DNA of 64,000 nt from Setophaga petechia (taxonomy: Eukaryota > Chordata > Aves > Passeriformes > Parulidae). This document shows positions 1 to 11,922 of the stretch, piece after piece. The notes beneath the pieces were generated by a model. It saw nothing but the letters and a program-made list of their open reading frames with translations. It had not been told where the DNA came from and did not search any database. The position numbers were made by a program, and so were the translations under genes. Every line of letters starts with the position of its first letter. Position 1 is the first letter of the stretch. The DNA is taken from positions 56,737,930-56,801,929 of the forward strand of contig JANCRA010000001.1 in the NCBI GenBank assembly GCA_024362935.1, read 5' to 3'.

Positions 1-127
1 TCAACAAAAAGGATAAAAAATTATACTACAAATGAATTTTTTTTGCCTTCAAAATGTGAATAGGTATTTTTAATTTTTTACTATATATTGTTTAGGATCC
101 ATTCCTGAGATCAGCTTCAACTGAATG

Positions 128-142
128 CCAGCAGATGGCGCT
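128..142 (+). promoter_or_regulatory. Candidate CTCF binding site
   Basis: CCAGCAGATGGCGCT agrees at every position with the CTCF core consensus CCASYAGRKGGCRSY. It is a single motif in an intron. The match is read directly; occupancy is not known. Confidence 0.5.
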
Positions 143-1370
143 GAAGGACTCTAGCTTTACATGCAACATCGTCGTGTCCTGCCATTTCTGAGAAACAAAG
201 AATATTTGTTACATCTGTAGTAAAACAATGTTATACTAACACTGAATTATTTACTGGCTATTTTTTTTTTAAATGCTCACACAATAATGTATAAAATGTG
301 TGCATGGGTAAAAAAATAAAAGTGCTATTGAGCACCTAAAGGAGCATATGCAGATTGTCCTAAAACTCGGTGCTGGAGCAACACTCTTTTCCTGCCAGGC
401 AGACTTCAGTAGACTATCGCATTTATAGCTGCAGCAATTTCAAACATATTTTAGTGTTTTGCGGCTCTGAAAATTTTTAGCTGTTCTGGTAGAAAGAAAG
501 TAACAGTTAATAGGAGAATTTCCATGATTAACTAGCCTGACTAGTGATTTATGGACATTTTGATACTCCTGCTACTTAGCACGATAAATGAAAAAGGAAA
601 CACTAACAGGTAAGCTTTTTACAGCTACTTCCCAATTCATTTTTTTAAGAGAAGCTGCTGTTAAGGAAATTATTTTCAATTTTTAAAAAATAATGATTAG
701 AATTCTAAATGAATATTTATACTATAAACTATCTATGGAAATATGGACCCTTGTATTCTCTACTACCATTGGTTTTGGAACAAATTTTGAAAATAGAAGT
801 CCAGATCATGCAGACCTGACAACCAAGACATAGGTTAATTCAAGATGAGAAAGAGGGAAGAAGGCAAAGATGGGTTTTTTTGGCTACTGAGTTAACAGCA
901 GACACAGGACCTGCTTGAAATCAATGTGAATGTTCACTGCATGCAGAGAGAAGCATCTAGTAAAATCCTCACAGAATTAAACTTTACAGGATTAGAGTGT
1001 CTGAGTCCAAAGAAATTATAACCCACAACATTATACTTTAATCAACCAACACAAAGATGCTCCTCAGGTATAATTTCGAAGTTTAAATTGCTTGCATTGT
1101 CCACTTTAAAAATTAATTATGAAGTACTCACAAAAAGTTTTAATTTTCCAACTGAAAAATGTCTGCAGCAGTTGATGAAACACAGATGTTTTAACTTTTA
1201 CTATAATTACCAATACAATTAAAAATAATGATTTTAGTTTCAAATCATAGCTTTAATGTTAATAATGATTTATAATTATGTTATCATACATACCCTATAC
1301 ATATAATATATTTTTTTTATTTATATTATATATAAATATAATATTTAATTATATATTATATATATTATAT

Positions 1371-1476
1371 TTTAGAATACCTGCAATACTTTTATCAATT
1401 TACATTAATATTATTAAATATATATATATTTAATAATAATAATGTAAATTGATAAAAGTATTGCAGGTTTTCAAAT
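1371..1476. repeat. Long AT-rich inverted repeat (near-perfect palindrome)
   Basis: Bases 1379-1423 pair with 1424-1468 around a centre at 1423/1424. Of 45 pairs, 44 match; the single mismatch is A1408 against A1439. The symmetry continues imperfectly to 1371 and 1476. The outer arms read CCTGCAATACTTTTATC and its complement, so this is not simply an AT repeat. An AT-only tract (about 1297-1370) flanks it. It could extrude as a cruciform or fold as an RNA hairpin. Confidence 0.9.
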
Positions 1477-3399
1477 ATTTATTTAGGAATTCTAGCTAAA
1501 TAAAAACCAAACAAAAATGCAGTTTCTTTTAAAAGTAGCTTGGATAGGAACAAGACTGTTTTTTAGCAAGACAAGAAATGTGATCAATTTTGAATCCTTT
1601 GGGAGATTGTGTATTTTATTAAAAAAAAATTATGCATATTGAAAAAATTATGCATTTTAAAAATTTGCATCTAAGGGGGATATTGAACACATTTTCAATA
1701 GCAAAAGTGTTCAGCGAATCTTCCCAATTAAATCTTCATTAAATACAGGAATTGTATTTTTAAATATGAAATCAGGCGCTTACATTCACGTGAGTCCTGC
1801 TACACAGCTACACCACCAAACCCACAGAATACCTGAATATAGTACCCTCTAAAAAATATAAAGCTATGCAATGAAAGCACCCCCATAGTCCTCGTGATGC
1901 AAATGTGATACATACAGAGAGTAACATTTTCTAGTTTTATGGGCTAACATAAAAGAGGTAATATAATTTGTTTTATTCACATATGTGTGGAAGATCAATG
2001 CAATAACTCAGAGAGAGCCCATTACTATTAGCAGTAGTGATACTGTTACACACAGACTGTACATTTCACAGCACTGGAGATTTTTATCCATTGAGCCTTA
2101 ATTTCCTTAGCAAATAAAATTTCTAATCAAAAATATTTTGGTTTTTTCAAAATATGAAAACTAAAACCTAATTGTGAACACATTCCCAGATACTTGAAAG
2201 CAACGGAACCATATTTTCATATTCCATTACTAAAGTCAAGAATAGCAGAAAAAGACTTTAACTGGGCTATAGAAATGCCTACGATTTTTTAAGCACAAAC
2301 CATTTTAGAAGCATAAACAATACTAAGACAAATTCACCACCATAAACCTCCCCTCCAAGAAAGTACACCCAAACAAAATAGCTACAGTGAAAAACCCAAA
2401 ACCTTGAAGACACAGATTTACACCCACTAACATTCATGACTGGCCTCTACCTTGTCCATGTAGGTGAGGGATAATTAAAGAAAACTGGAGAAAATAGGAT
2501 ATTCCAATGACAAAATCATGTGTTGGTTAAGGAAAATCACAAGTACGTGTGTAGAAAGAGATTTGGTGACAATTTTAAATATATAACAGCTAGAGATGAC
2601 CCCCTAGATATTATTACAATCAATACAGCAAAAAAAATTTAAAAACACCTTGCTGCAAGGAATTTACAAGGAAGCGGCAAAGGTATGAGAATGTTCAATA
2701 CACTTTATAAGGAAGAGATCAAGGACAAAGTAATTCCTGAAGTATTTTGGGAAAACAGGCTTCAAGAAATACAGAATATCCTTCTGTAAGATCTCATGGG
2801 CAGTTAAGCCTACAGAAAACAAAGGAAAAGGCAAGAAGGATACTAGTGAATGCAGTACAGGGATAAGACAGGCAAGATCCCAGCTGGCACAACTCAGAGT
2901 TCTCCAGTGACTTTGACACAGGAAAGTCAGGCAGAAAGATCAAAATAAATGAGGTTATTTCTGAAACAGTGTAAGCAACAAGGTATGAGCAAAGAGACAA
3001 ACCCCAGAGAGCCACATATAGATGAGATGTAACTAACAAGCACATCAGAAATAACATTCTAAAACCATGAAAACATGCCAGGTTTTCTCAAGAAGTTGGT
3101 TTGTTATTAGGGCAAGCAATACCAGTAGATGATGCTGCACAAAGTACTTCAAGAAAAGGTCGGCTGCAGTCAGACAGCAAACCCAAGTAAAACCAGCAGT
3201 GAAAACTGTTGTCTCAACTAGAGAATGAGGTAAATGTTTGGTACTCAATTGGCCTGATAACACTGAGATGAGAATACTGTGACAATGAATAATCCCAGAG
3301 TTATAACAATTGCTTCAGGGATATTGGGTGGGGTTCTGCAAGACTAAAAAAAGTTTTGTGTTGTTTAGAAGCAGGAAAAAGAAAAATTAGACAGTAGTC

Positions 3400-4582
3400 T
3401 GCTTAATCCCAACAAACAGAAAAAATACTGGCAGAACATTTACATTTTTATATACACACACACAATTTCCTACAAGAAAACAAGGAGATGAGTAACAGCT
3501 GATTTGGATTTGTTCTAAACAAATCATGTCAAAGCTATTTTTTTCTTGCAATGGCAAAGTAACAGGACGTGTTCAGGGAGACATCACATATTTTTACTTT
3601 AGTAAGAATGCCACTGCTGTTCCATGTCAGCAATTTCTTAAGGAAAACAGGGAAGCACACATTCAGAAGACACTATTATACATTGGAAAGCTATATTCTG
3701 AAAGCTATTCATTGTCAAAATGGTAAATGTATTGATGGGCATTCCTGAACTGTGTACCAGCTAACGTTTGCTTTAATGACCAATTTAATAGAATAAGACT
3801 GCAAAGTTTATTTGCAGATACGAGCTGCTGTAAGGCTGCTGGAGGACAGGATGAGAATTCAAAGTAAATTTGACAAATTGGAGACACAGTCTAAAAAACA
3901 ATACACTTCAGAAAGTTTAAAGATGAGATTCCACAGCTAAACTACAAAGAGAATGAGACACAAGCGAATAGATTCTTCAGAAAACACTGAAATTCATACA
4001 AGCTCATGCCTATAAAAGAATTGACAGTGTCATGGTGTTTTGAAAGAAACAGATATTCCCTGGGGATGTGAAAAGTCCTGGTCTGTAAAACAGGTTGTTT
4101 TCTACTTATTACTGGAAGGGCTTCAGCTGCATTCCTAGCTCTACTTTGAGGAAGACAGTCAACTGAAAAGAGGAACACACAAAAAAAATTAGAAGTTTGG
4201 AAAAACGTGACTTATGGCAAAAAACAAAGAATTGAGTTATTAAAGTTGGAGGCAAAGAATTGCAGGTCATGGCAATCCAAATAACTGGAAGTAGCTGGAA
4301 GAAGGAAATAATTGTTCTCTACACAAAGGAAAAATAGATAAAAGATGATAGAATGCAACTGCTGCAAAAAGAACTGGATACTAGGCTGAACACTGGGAAA
4401 AGACTGCTAAGGACAGGGCTTCAAAGGCCCAAAAATGTATTTGCTGTAGTTTTTAAGGGAAGATTGGACAAACACCAGTGGAGAGTGATTTTGGCATAGT
4501 TAAGCCTTCATTTGGAAAAGAGAATAGATCAGGTGACCAAAGCTCCTACCCGCCCTGTTTCCTATGGTTCTGTGATTACAAA
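3400..4582 (+). mobile_element. Decayed CR1 LINE: reverse transcriptase fragment plus 3' end
   Basis: An old copy of a CR1-family non-LTR retrotransposon, inserted antisense to LRBA. Four landmarks lie in the right order. (1) TTTGTTCTAAACAAATCATG at about 3510-3530 matches the conserved run before RT motif A. (2) The peptide GDITYFYFSKNATAV at about 3578-3622 corresponds to the family's YLDFSKAFDTV, with both motif A aspartates lost. (3) CTGGAGGACAGGATGAGAAT and GACAAATTGGAGA lie at 3838-3884. (4) The 3' untranslated landmarks ATTGTTCTCTACAC (4310-4323), TTGGACAAACACCAG (4464-4478) and a terminal GGTTCTGTGATTA (4566-4578) follow. Many indels and stops make it non-functional. The 5' limit is uncertain: similar but weaker resemblance may reach 2640. 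The exact subfamily is not resolved. Confidence 0.8.
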
Positions 4583-7500
4583 GGAAAATTCAATCCCCCA
4601 ACCTAGGAAATGTCCAAACATCAGGAGTTGTCACTTGAGCTTCAAAGAGAAAGTGGGATCTGAAAGTGATGCTCACCATTTGTATGCAAATGAATTCTCT
4701 CATCTCTTTTCTCCAGCCATCGAACAATCCCTCCTCCTACCCCCCACTTCTTGCCTCCCCTCCACCTCCACTTCCTTAGGCTGGGCAAGGACAAAACATA
4801 GCATCTTTCCACAGCCCTCTCCCGGGAATCTACACACACTCTACCACACAAGTCCTTGTGCATAATGTCACATCCCCAAGTGGTGCCTTGGAGCCTCTAA
4901 ATATGCAGAAGCCAACTTTGTGTGCCACAGATCACACATGGGCTCCCAGGAGTACCGAAGGCAGGGCCATATCCTCTCCCTCCTATCTCCCCCAAGCCAG
5001 CCACATGCCAAGGAGAGGAAAGGAAAACCCCCTTGCACTATGCAAAGGGACTTCACATCTCCATAGTAAATTATGCTAATTAATGTGAAAGCGAAACAGC
5101 TCAAGGCTATTCCAAAGGATACAACTACTTCAGGTCCTCAAGCGCTGCTCTGAATTATTCCAAGGCTTGGTCAGAAATTGTCCCCAGAAACATTTTTGCA
5201 TCAGAAAAAGGCCTCTGCTCCAAAGTGAAGTAGTGCCATACGTTTGCATTTTCAAAACCAATTAATTTAGAAAGAGGAAAACTTTACATTTGATCAAAGA
5301 GCATAATGAAATATATTTTTGCATTTCAGGTTTTAATTTGAGAAGGAAAAAAATGATTTAAACTAAATGTAATCAAGCTGTTTTGTGAAGAATAAAATAG
5401 TTTCCAGCAGATGTATCCCATGTATAGAAATTTCATATCTCTGAGACCTCAATTTGTCAGATTTGGTTTACATTCATCAGTACATTTGAGAGGTACTGGG
5501 GAGAAACTAAATAAGATAGTGAGACTCCATAGCTGTAAATTCTTTATAAAGTCCCCCTCAAAGTTAAAAGCTAAATTATGTAAATAATTAGCATTTCATT
5601 AACCTTCTTCTTCTGTCAAACCAAAACCAGAAATTTTTTTCAAAGCAGTCAAGTTAGCTGAAGAATTGTTCTTCACAAAGAATATCAAGCCACTTATTTA
5701 TCATGTGTGCCATAGCCCACCTGGCTTGTCAACTTAATATCATTCTAAAACATGAATACACAGAGCCAGAGATCCAGAGCTCAGTTCTCTGAAAGTAAAG
5801 AAATCAGACAAGTAAACCTTAATAAAATGTAACTGTTGGAATAATGGGTGCCTAATGGGATATTATTTAGAGTAGATGGATCATATCAGCCTGCTGTGTG
5901 ATGTACATTGAGGCAATAGGTACTATGAGAGGAGGAAAGAAACACTCCCGGGTTTAAATCACTTTTTCTTGAAATTACTCTGGCACCATGATTAGGTAAA
6001 GTAACATTAGATGCACATTGCTGTGAAGTCATCTTAAGATGGACATTACAGATAATTAAATAGAGAACATCAACTTTGAGAGTATGTAAAATTTCAGTGA
6101 ATAGTATTCATTGAAAGTATGAATAAACTATATTTTGAAGTAAAAGAATCATTAGCTTCAAATACAGAAAGACATTAGACCAGTTAAATATCACCATCCT
6201 GCAAATGGATGGAAGTTACAGCTGCAGTAACAGGGCTCAGAACCCAGCAAATCTGCTGGTGCTTTCCATTTCTGACACAATCAGAACTAAGCAGAAACAG
6301 CTCCTTTCATTTGTCTTTTCAAAAAAAATTTTGACTGAACAGAGAAGCCTACAGACAGCTATTTCTGGGAAAAATTAAACACCCCAGATTACCATCTCTT
6401 TGAAGCAGGAACTGTCTATACCCATGTCTAGGACTACGTATAGTGCCACAAGATTCCGATTGATAACAGAGGTTTCCAGGCATGCTGTATCACAAAAAAC
6501 CTCACATAAAGCCAGTTGGTAAACACAGGAGCCATTGCAAGTCCCTAGAAGTCCAAGTCTAATAGAAGTACAAGCACAGAGATTTACCAGGTAGCTACTG
6601 TGTGATTTTAAAGAGCAGCTAGAATTGCCTGGCATTGCTCTGAAAACTGCAAAATTCTAATACCATAGAAATCTGCCTTAGAGAAGACAGTCAACAGATT
6701 GCAACAAAATGTACATATTTGACTCAAACAGTAGGTACAGAACCTCAGCAAATGATCTGTTAGGGTGATCAAGGAGCCTATAGCCTCAAGGTCTTGTTCA
6801 CAAAGCAGGCAAGCCTTGCAAGCGTGGGACAAGTACAACTTCTCAAGGCACACTTAGGAACCTACAAACTCTTTGGAGTTTTCAAGTTTTCAAGGTCTGA
6901 AAAAATAACACAGAGTTTGCATTTTCTTTAAATTGATAGACTGCAAAATATGTATAAAGTATTCAAAGAGATTTTTTCCCCCCTCAAGCAAAGACATATA
7001 TATTTAAAGATGCTCATGAAACTCTGCTAGCCACTTCTCAGAAAGCCTCCCATCTCTTGAACAGGACTGCTTGGAAGGATGATAGGGATAGTTTTCACAC
7101 ATTCTCTCTTAAGATTCTGCAATTGTGTGGACCGAGGTGCACCTTGACTTCAACTTTTGAATAGTTTTCACAATCAACATGAAATAATTTGCAAGTTAAA
7201 TTCAGATGTTCGTTCTGATAATAATTAGTTGTGCTTCTTCAAAGTCACTCACAGGATGCAATTTTCAGTCAAACCACCTCTGTGTTTCAAATTCAAATAA
7301 CCCCAGATGAGTAACAGACTGAATATTGAACACACAGCTTTACCAAACTGATTAATTTGGAAGATGTCAGGTATTGTTTTGATTATATAAAACTGTGTGC
7401 CAGTTATAACTGCAATACATGACAGATCTAATACCACTTGCTTTCCAGATGTCCATTTTGCCCTCTTCAGAGCAGTTTTTACTACTATTTAAACAGGATC

Positions 7501-8197
7501 AGAGAAGACCTGAAATGAATGGAAGAATACTTAAGAAATACTTTTCAAGTGATAGAATATCCTTTTCTTACCCCTTCCCTTCAGGACATTTTATTTTTTG
7601 CTGAACAGGACCTCTGTTTTGCTATGATGTGGCCCTAAATTTATATATATAAGCTATCACAAGAGGTCTTGAAAGCCCCTCATTCCTGTAAAATGGCTTA
7701 CTCCAGGCTTTTTTTCAACTGTATATCTGCCTTTTTCTTTGCTTTAGGGATCAGAAATTATTTTTGTGTGTGTGTGTGGAGTGAAACTGGCATAAACCAG
7801 TAAAGATCACTTTCTACCTTTCCTGTTTTACAGTACAGAGTTGAACAGTCATAGTGGCTCAGTGTTTTTCATACAGTTAAAAGAGAGCATTGTCATTAAT
7901 AAAAGACAGGATTCAGGAATTCCTGGGAAATGGTGCAAGATGGAAGAGAATAAATACTTTGGCAAGTTCAAGGTGAGTTTGAGTGGGGAAGGGTTAAAAC
8001 TGAAAGAGGCTGGAGCAGGGTTACTCTGCCTTATTAGTTTGGTTATATTCTTGCACTGCGACCGATCAGAATGCCTCGTATGTGATTGTGAGGGTTGGGC
8101 ACATAGCACCCTACCTAAAACTCTGTTCTATAAAGTTTGCTCAAGGCATTTTGAGACAACCTCTCTATAAACCAGGGTTTTTTTGGTTTTTTCTTAC

Positions 8198-8365
8198 CTC
8201 TTGGGTTATCACCAATGGTGTTGGTTTTGCCATTCCAGTACCAGAGCAGCAAGGTTGCATCCCGGGATCCTGAGAGGATGTAACAATTCCCTCCGATGTA
8301 GGACTCGGAACGGGCCAGACAGGTCACAACATCCCAATGGCCAAACACTACTTGCATCAGTTTAC
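8198..8365 (-). CDS. LRBA: LRBA exon: next WD40 blade (56 codons), last exon in window
   Basis: The acceptor TTTGCTGTGTTCCAG has AG at 8366-8367, and the donor AGAG|GTAAGA has GT at 8196-8197. Phase is 1 in and 1 out. It encodes [20 protein letters not shown], then a segment containing [20 protein letters not shown] and [45 protein letters not shown] is a complete WD repeat (GH near its start, WYW in the WD position). GGNCYILSG is LRBA; NBEA has GGDCYIVSG. The protein should continue for very roughly 180 more residues in exons below position 1. I found no match to that remainder between 1 and 8197. Confidence 0.97.
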
Positions 8366-11300
8366 CTGGAACACAGCAAATTGATTATTTAAAGACTACC
8401 CTCTTATTCTAAGACAAATTAAATAAGTTATAAAGTATTTTAGAAGTATTTTCTTTATCCAAAAAATAAAAAAGTTCAAAATAGAACTGTAGTGGGGAGT
8501 ACTATTTTCTCTTTATTTATTTGGTAGGAACTTAATTAAAAGTGCAGCAGTCCTTACAATCCCTACAAAAAATGCTTTCAGTTGCTCAATATTATACTTT
8601 ATTCAAAAGTCTAACTGGATTTGCTGAAGCCCAGCAATTGCAGTTCTTGAAGAAGCAGGATAAGACCACACTTTTCTCATGCACCTACTCAGCCCCTTCA
8701 GGTAGCTGGGGCCAAGACAAATCCTGCAGCCAATCACACTTTTGTGAAGTGTGATGCCTCCAAGGTGTGACCCTGGCTTTCTCAACCCAAATGACCATTT
8801 GTTCTTTGGGCTGACTAAAGAACAGAAGGGGGAAAAAAGGAACAGAAGGGAAAAAGCCATGGCTTTGGAAGGATTGACAAGACAGGCCAAAAAAAGAAAC
8901 AGGAAATACAGACTACTGCATTTCTAAATATAAATAAATAAAAATTAAATTAAATTAAATGTTCTGAAAAGCATTTAAAAAATAGTAAGTAACACAGGTC
9001 AGTGTTGGGACTTAGGAATATTTTTATAAAATATTTTGTTGCATGAATTAAAAACTATTGGTCCCTTAATATGGGTAATAGGGAACACTTCACAGCCTCT
9101 TTCTAAACAGTACAAAGGCACTGTATTTGTATCCAGTCACTAAATAACAATTAATGGCAATTAAATACTTAAGGGAGTGGTTCTGAGGAAAGAACAAAAA
9201 TAGAGTTTACAGCCCAATTTATAACAAGATCAAGAAGGTAATTTCATTAAAGTGAATAAAAAACCAGAAAAAACCCACAGCATATTCATTAATTTCTACC
9301 AAAAAAAGTACATCACGTACTTTAGTACATGAAGAAAAAATAAAACACCAAGATGCAATTTAAAGGAAACCTGTACATCAGATTCAAAATCAAATACTGA
9401 AAAAACGTATAAGCCTGCTCTAAGCTCCCAAGGGCAATTGTGAGATGAAGAGCTACCACATGAGCCATTTCTGAGTGGACAGGGCAAACCCCTGGCTGCA
9501 CTCTTACTGTGCATACCCACCTTGTAGTGCAAGGGTGAGTAACTCAGGGATCAAATAATTATGTAATACATTTTTCAGTTGTATTGCCATTATTATACTT
9601 CCAAAACACAAGTTTATGCCATAAGCATCACTGAGTTATAGAGATCTCCTTCTCAATGATTTCTAATTTTATAGGCTCTGTTCTAGAAAACAAGCATTTT
9701 ACAAGGTTATTTCTGCCTGGTTATTTTTATTTTGTTTTGTGCAGCCTAAGATTCAATGAATTCCATCAAAACGAGAAATAAGATTTTGCTATATTATATT
9801 GCTAAAAAAAATTACTTATTTCATAAGAGTTCCTCAAACTTTCCTGTTTCCTTAAACATGAGTTGTCCTCTCTACACAGTGATATCAAACTTTTTCATTT
9901 GCACTCAGATATCCCTTTTTGACAGAACAAATTTTCTAGTTAATGTTTTATTTGACAGCTGTGCTACAAATAATTAAAAGGAAAATAAGACTCAAGTCTG
10001 CATACTGAAGCTAAAATACTGTCTAGAAGTCATTCCCACTGCTGGAGGAAGGTTTTATTGTGCTTCTGCTATATTGGCTATGTTGATAACCCATGATTTA
10101 AGTTGAAAGTATTTCCTATTAAAAACAAACAAACAAACCAACCAAAGATCAGATAGGAAAATGGTTCCCTTTTTTTGTGCAAGTGCTAAAACGTAATTGA
10201 ATTCAACACCTGTGATCACTTGCCTTCATGCATTACTGATCACATCATCTTTTTCCCTTGATGTTCTGTTGATTTCAAAATATTTCCCTACTTTATACTC
10301 ATTTCAATTTGAAGCAAAGTAAACTACATCTGAATTCACTTCATTTAAACTAGAGTTGCTATATTGACAAATAGAAGAAATAAATCTGAAACTTTTCTGA
10401 CAATGGTATTTTGGTTTATACCCTGACTAGTTATGGTAGTTACAAGGTGCCTGGTGAATCTGCCATACACAGAGGAAATAACTTAAAGAGATATTTGTAG
10501 TTCAGGTTGATACAGGGCAAGGCTACCAAAACCATATAAGCTACTTCTATATATGTAAAGTAAAATACATCCTTTGATATAATAGAATTATTTCTCTATT
10601 CATATAAATTAAGCATATACACTGAATATTTATTACTTATAGTTATCCTTTCTGAAGATCCACTTTAAATTCACAGTTCTACGTAAATTTATTTTCATCA
10701 ATGAGAAAATTAACCTAAGGGTCTAACAAGATGTCTGTATAATGAATTGTGGGCAGTCAACATTACATAAATGGAACTTCTCCTTAATACTTAAGGCTTT
10801 AAAATTGTAAAAATTACAGAAATACCGAACTATGCCGTGAGATCTAAAGTCTTAAAAGATTTTCATTAAAGACCAGTCTGTTTTGTCAGACATTTTGGTA
10901 TGCCAAGTGTGAAAAACACTGTTAACTAATATATTTAAGAAACGATGACAAACACGCAGGATATTCCCTAGGGATTAATAACCCACTGGAAAGCTTGATG
11001 GCACACACCCATTAACCACACAGGGTCATTAATCCCAAAGAAGTACCTTGCAGTGAGGTCGCTATTTCCATTATAAGATAATGAAAGGAAAAAAAACCAC
11101 ACCTAGTTTTTCCTGGGGTTCCATGGCTTTTATATTCCTGTAGCTCTTACATGGAAAGATTCTTTTCTATTTAACATGACACATGCATGACTTCAATGCT
11201 TTGGACACACTCCAGCTGACAGACTAATTTAACTGCTGCCCATTATATCGATCCGTTTATGCTATATAAAAGAATTCAGTGGCTCCAATATGGCATGGCT

Positions 11301-11766
11301 TTCAAAGGCTTTCATAGTATTCTTTCACCAGATTTCAAAATTTCTCTTCTTATTCTATGGTACTTGCCCGTATTTCCTGAAAAACCCCAGTTCTCTAGTA
11401 CTGAAAACAAACCAGAGTTAAATTCACGTAAATACTTTAAGAATAATTAACTCCCCTGATATGCCAGGCTTCACAAAAACTCTCACCTGTGAAAACTGCA
11501 GTGCAAGAGCAGGCATTCCTGCCCTGTAAGCTTGAAGTGTGAAGCTCAGTCTAAACCAGAGCTCCTTCTCTCACATGTACTATCATTCCCCAAAAATGAT
11601 AGCACCCAATACATGGCAGCAGTAGGCAAGGAAAGATTTGACAAACATTATTAATAGGGGAATAAATACACACTCCACCCATCCTCCTTTATTTGAAACA
11701 GTAGGCTGATTATGAACAGAAAAAAAAAATCTTTTAGGCTATTTTGATATTTTAAAAATCCATTAC
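8366..11766 (-). other. LRBA: LRBA intron, 3.4 kb
   Basis: Bounded by the donor after the 11767-11922 exon and the acceptor before 8198-8365. It contains a small hairpin (9-bp arms 8733-8741 and 8747-8755), a TAAA/TTAAA-rich microsatellite near 8930-8960, an AAAC-rich run at about 10123-10145, and a motif-dense stretch at about 10930-11240 with two inverted TAATCCC sites. No gene is seen within it. Confidence 0.88.
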
Positions 11767-11922
11767 CTGAGTCAGTAGAGTAAACACGGAAACTCTTGTC
11801 CCAGAAGCCACAGACCAAGATGTAACGATTGTCAGAGGTGATGACAAAACACTGGGAATGCACCTGAATGCTTTGGTCTAAAAGATCAGTGATTTGCCTC
11901 CTGTGCATACCTGTATTGCTGG
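11767..11922 (-). CDS. LRBA: LRBA exon: WD40 blade (52 codons)
   Basis: The acceptor TTTTGGTTCAG has AG at 11923-11924, and the donor TCAG|GTAATG has GT at 11765-11766. Phase is 1 in and 1 out. It encodes ASNTGMHRRQITDLLDQSIQ, then a blade containing VHSQCFVITSDNRYILVCGF and WDKSFRVYSTDS. The pattern of a hydrophobic strand, DNRYIL, then GFWDKSFRVY is a typical WD-repeat blade end. ASNTGMHRRQITDLLDQ is LRBA; NBEA has ANNSGVNKRQITDLVDQ at this place. The exon joins cleanly to the exons at 15057-15119 and 8198-8365. Confidence 0.97.

Larger units (their letters stand above)
1..8197 (-). other. LRBA: LRBA intron (partial), after the last exon in the window
   Basis: This is intronic by position: the donor is at 8196-8197 and the matching acceptor lies outside the window. 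It holds a CTCF-like motif (128-142), a very AT-rich tract with a long palindrome (about 1297-1476), a decayed CR1 LINE (about 3400-4582, possibly from about 2640), a C-rich patch near 4730-4775, and a short TG run near 7763-7780. I see no further LRBA exon here. The rest is unremarkable AT-rich sequence. Confidence 0.85.

Noticed and set aside
3526..3726. A 66-codon plus-strand frame.
   Set aside because: It is a fragment of the decayed CR1 reverse transcriptase, not a separate gene.
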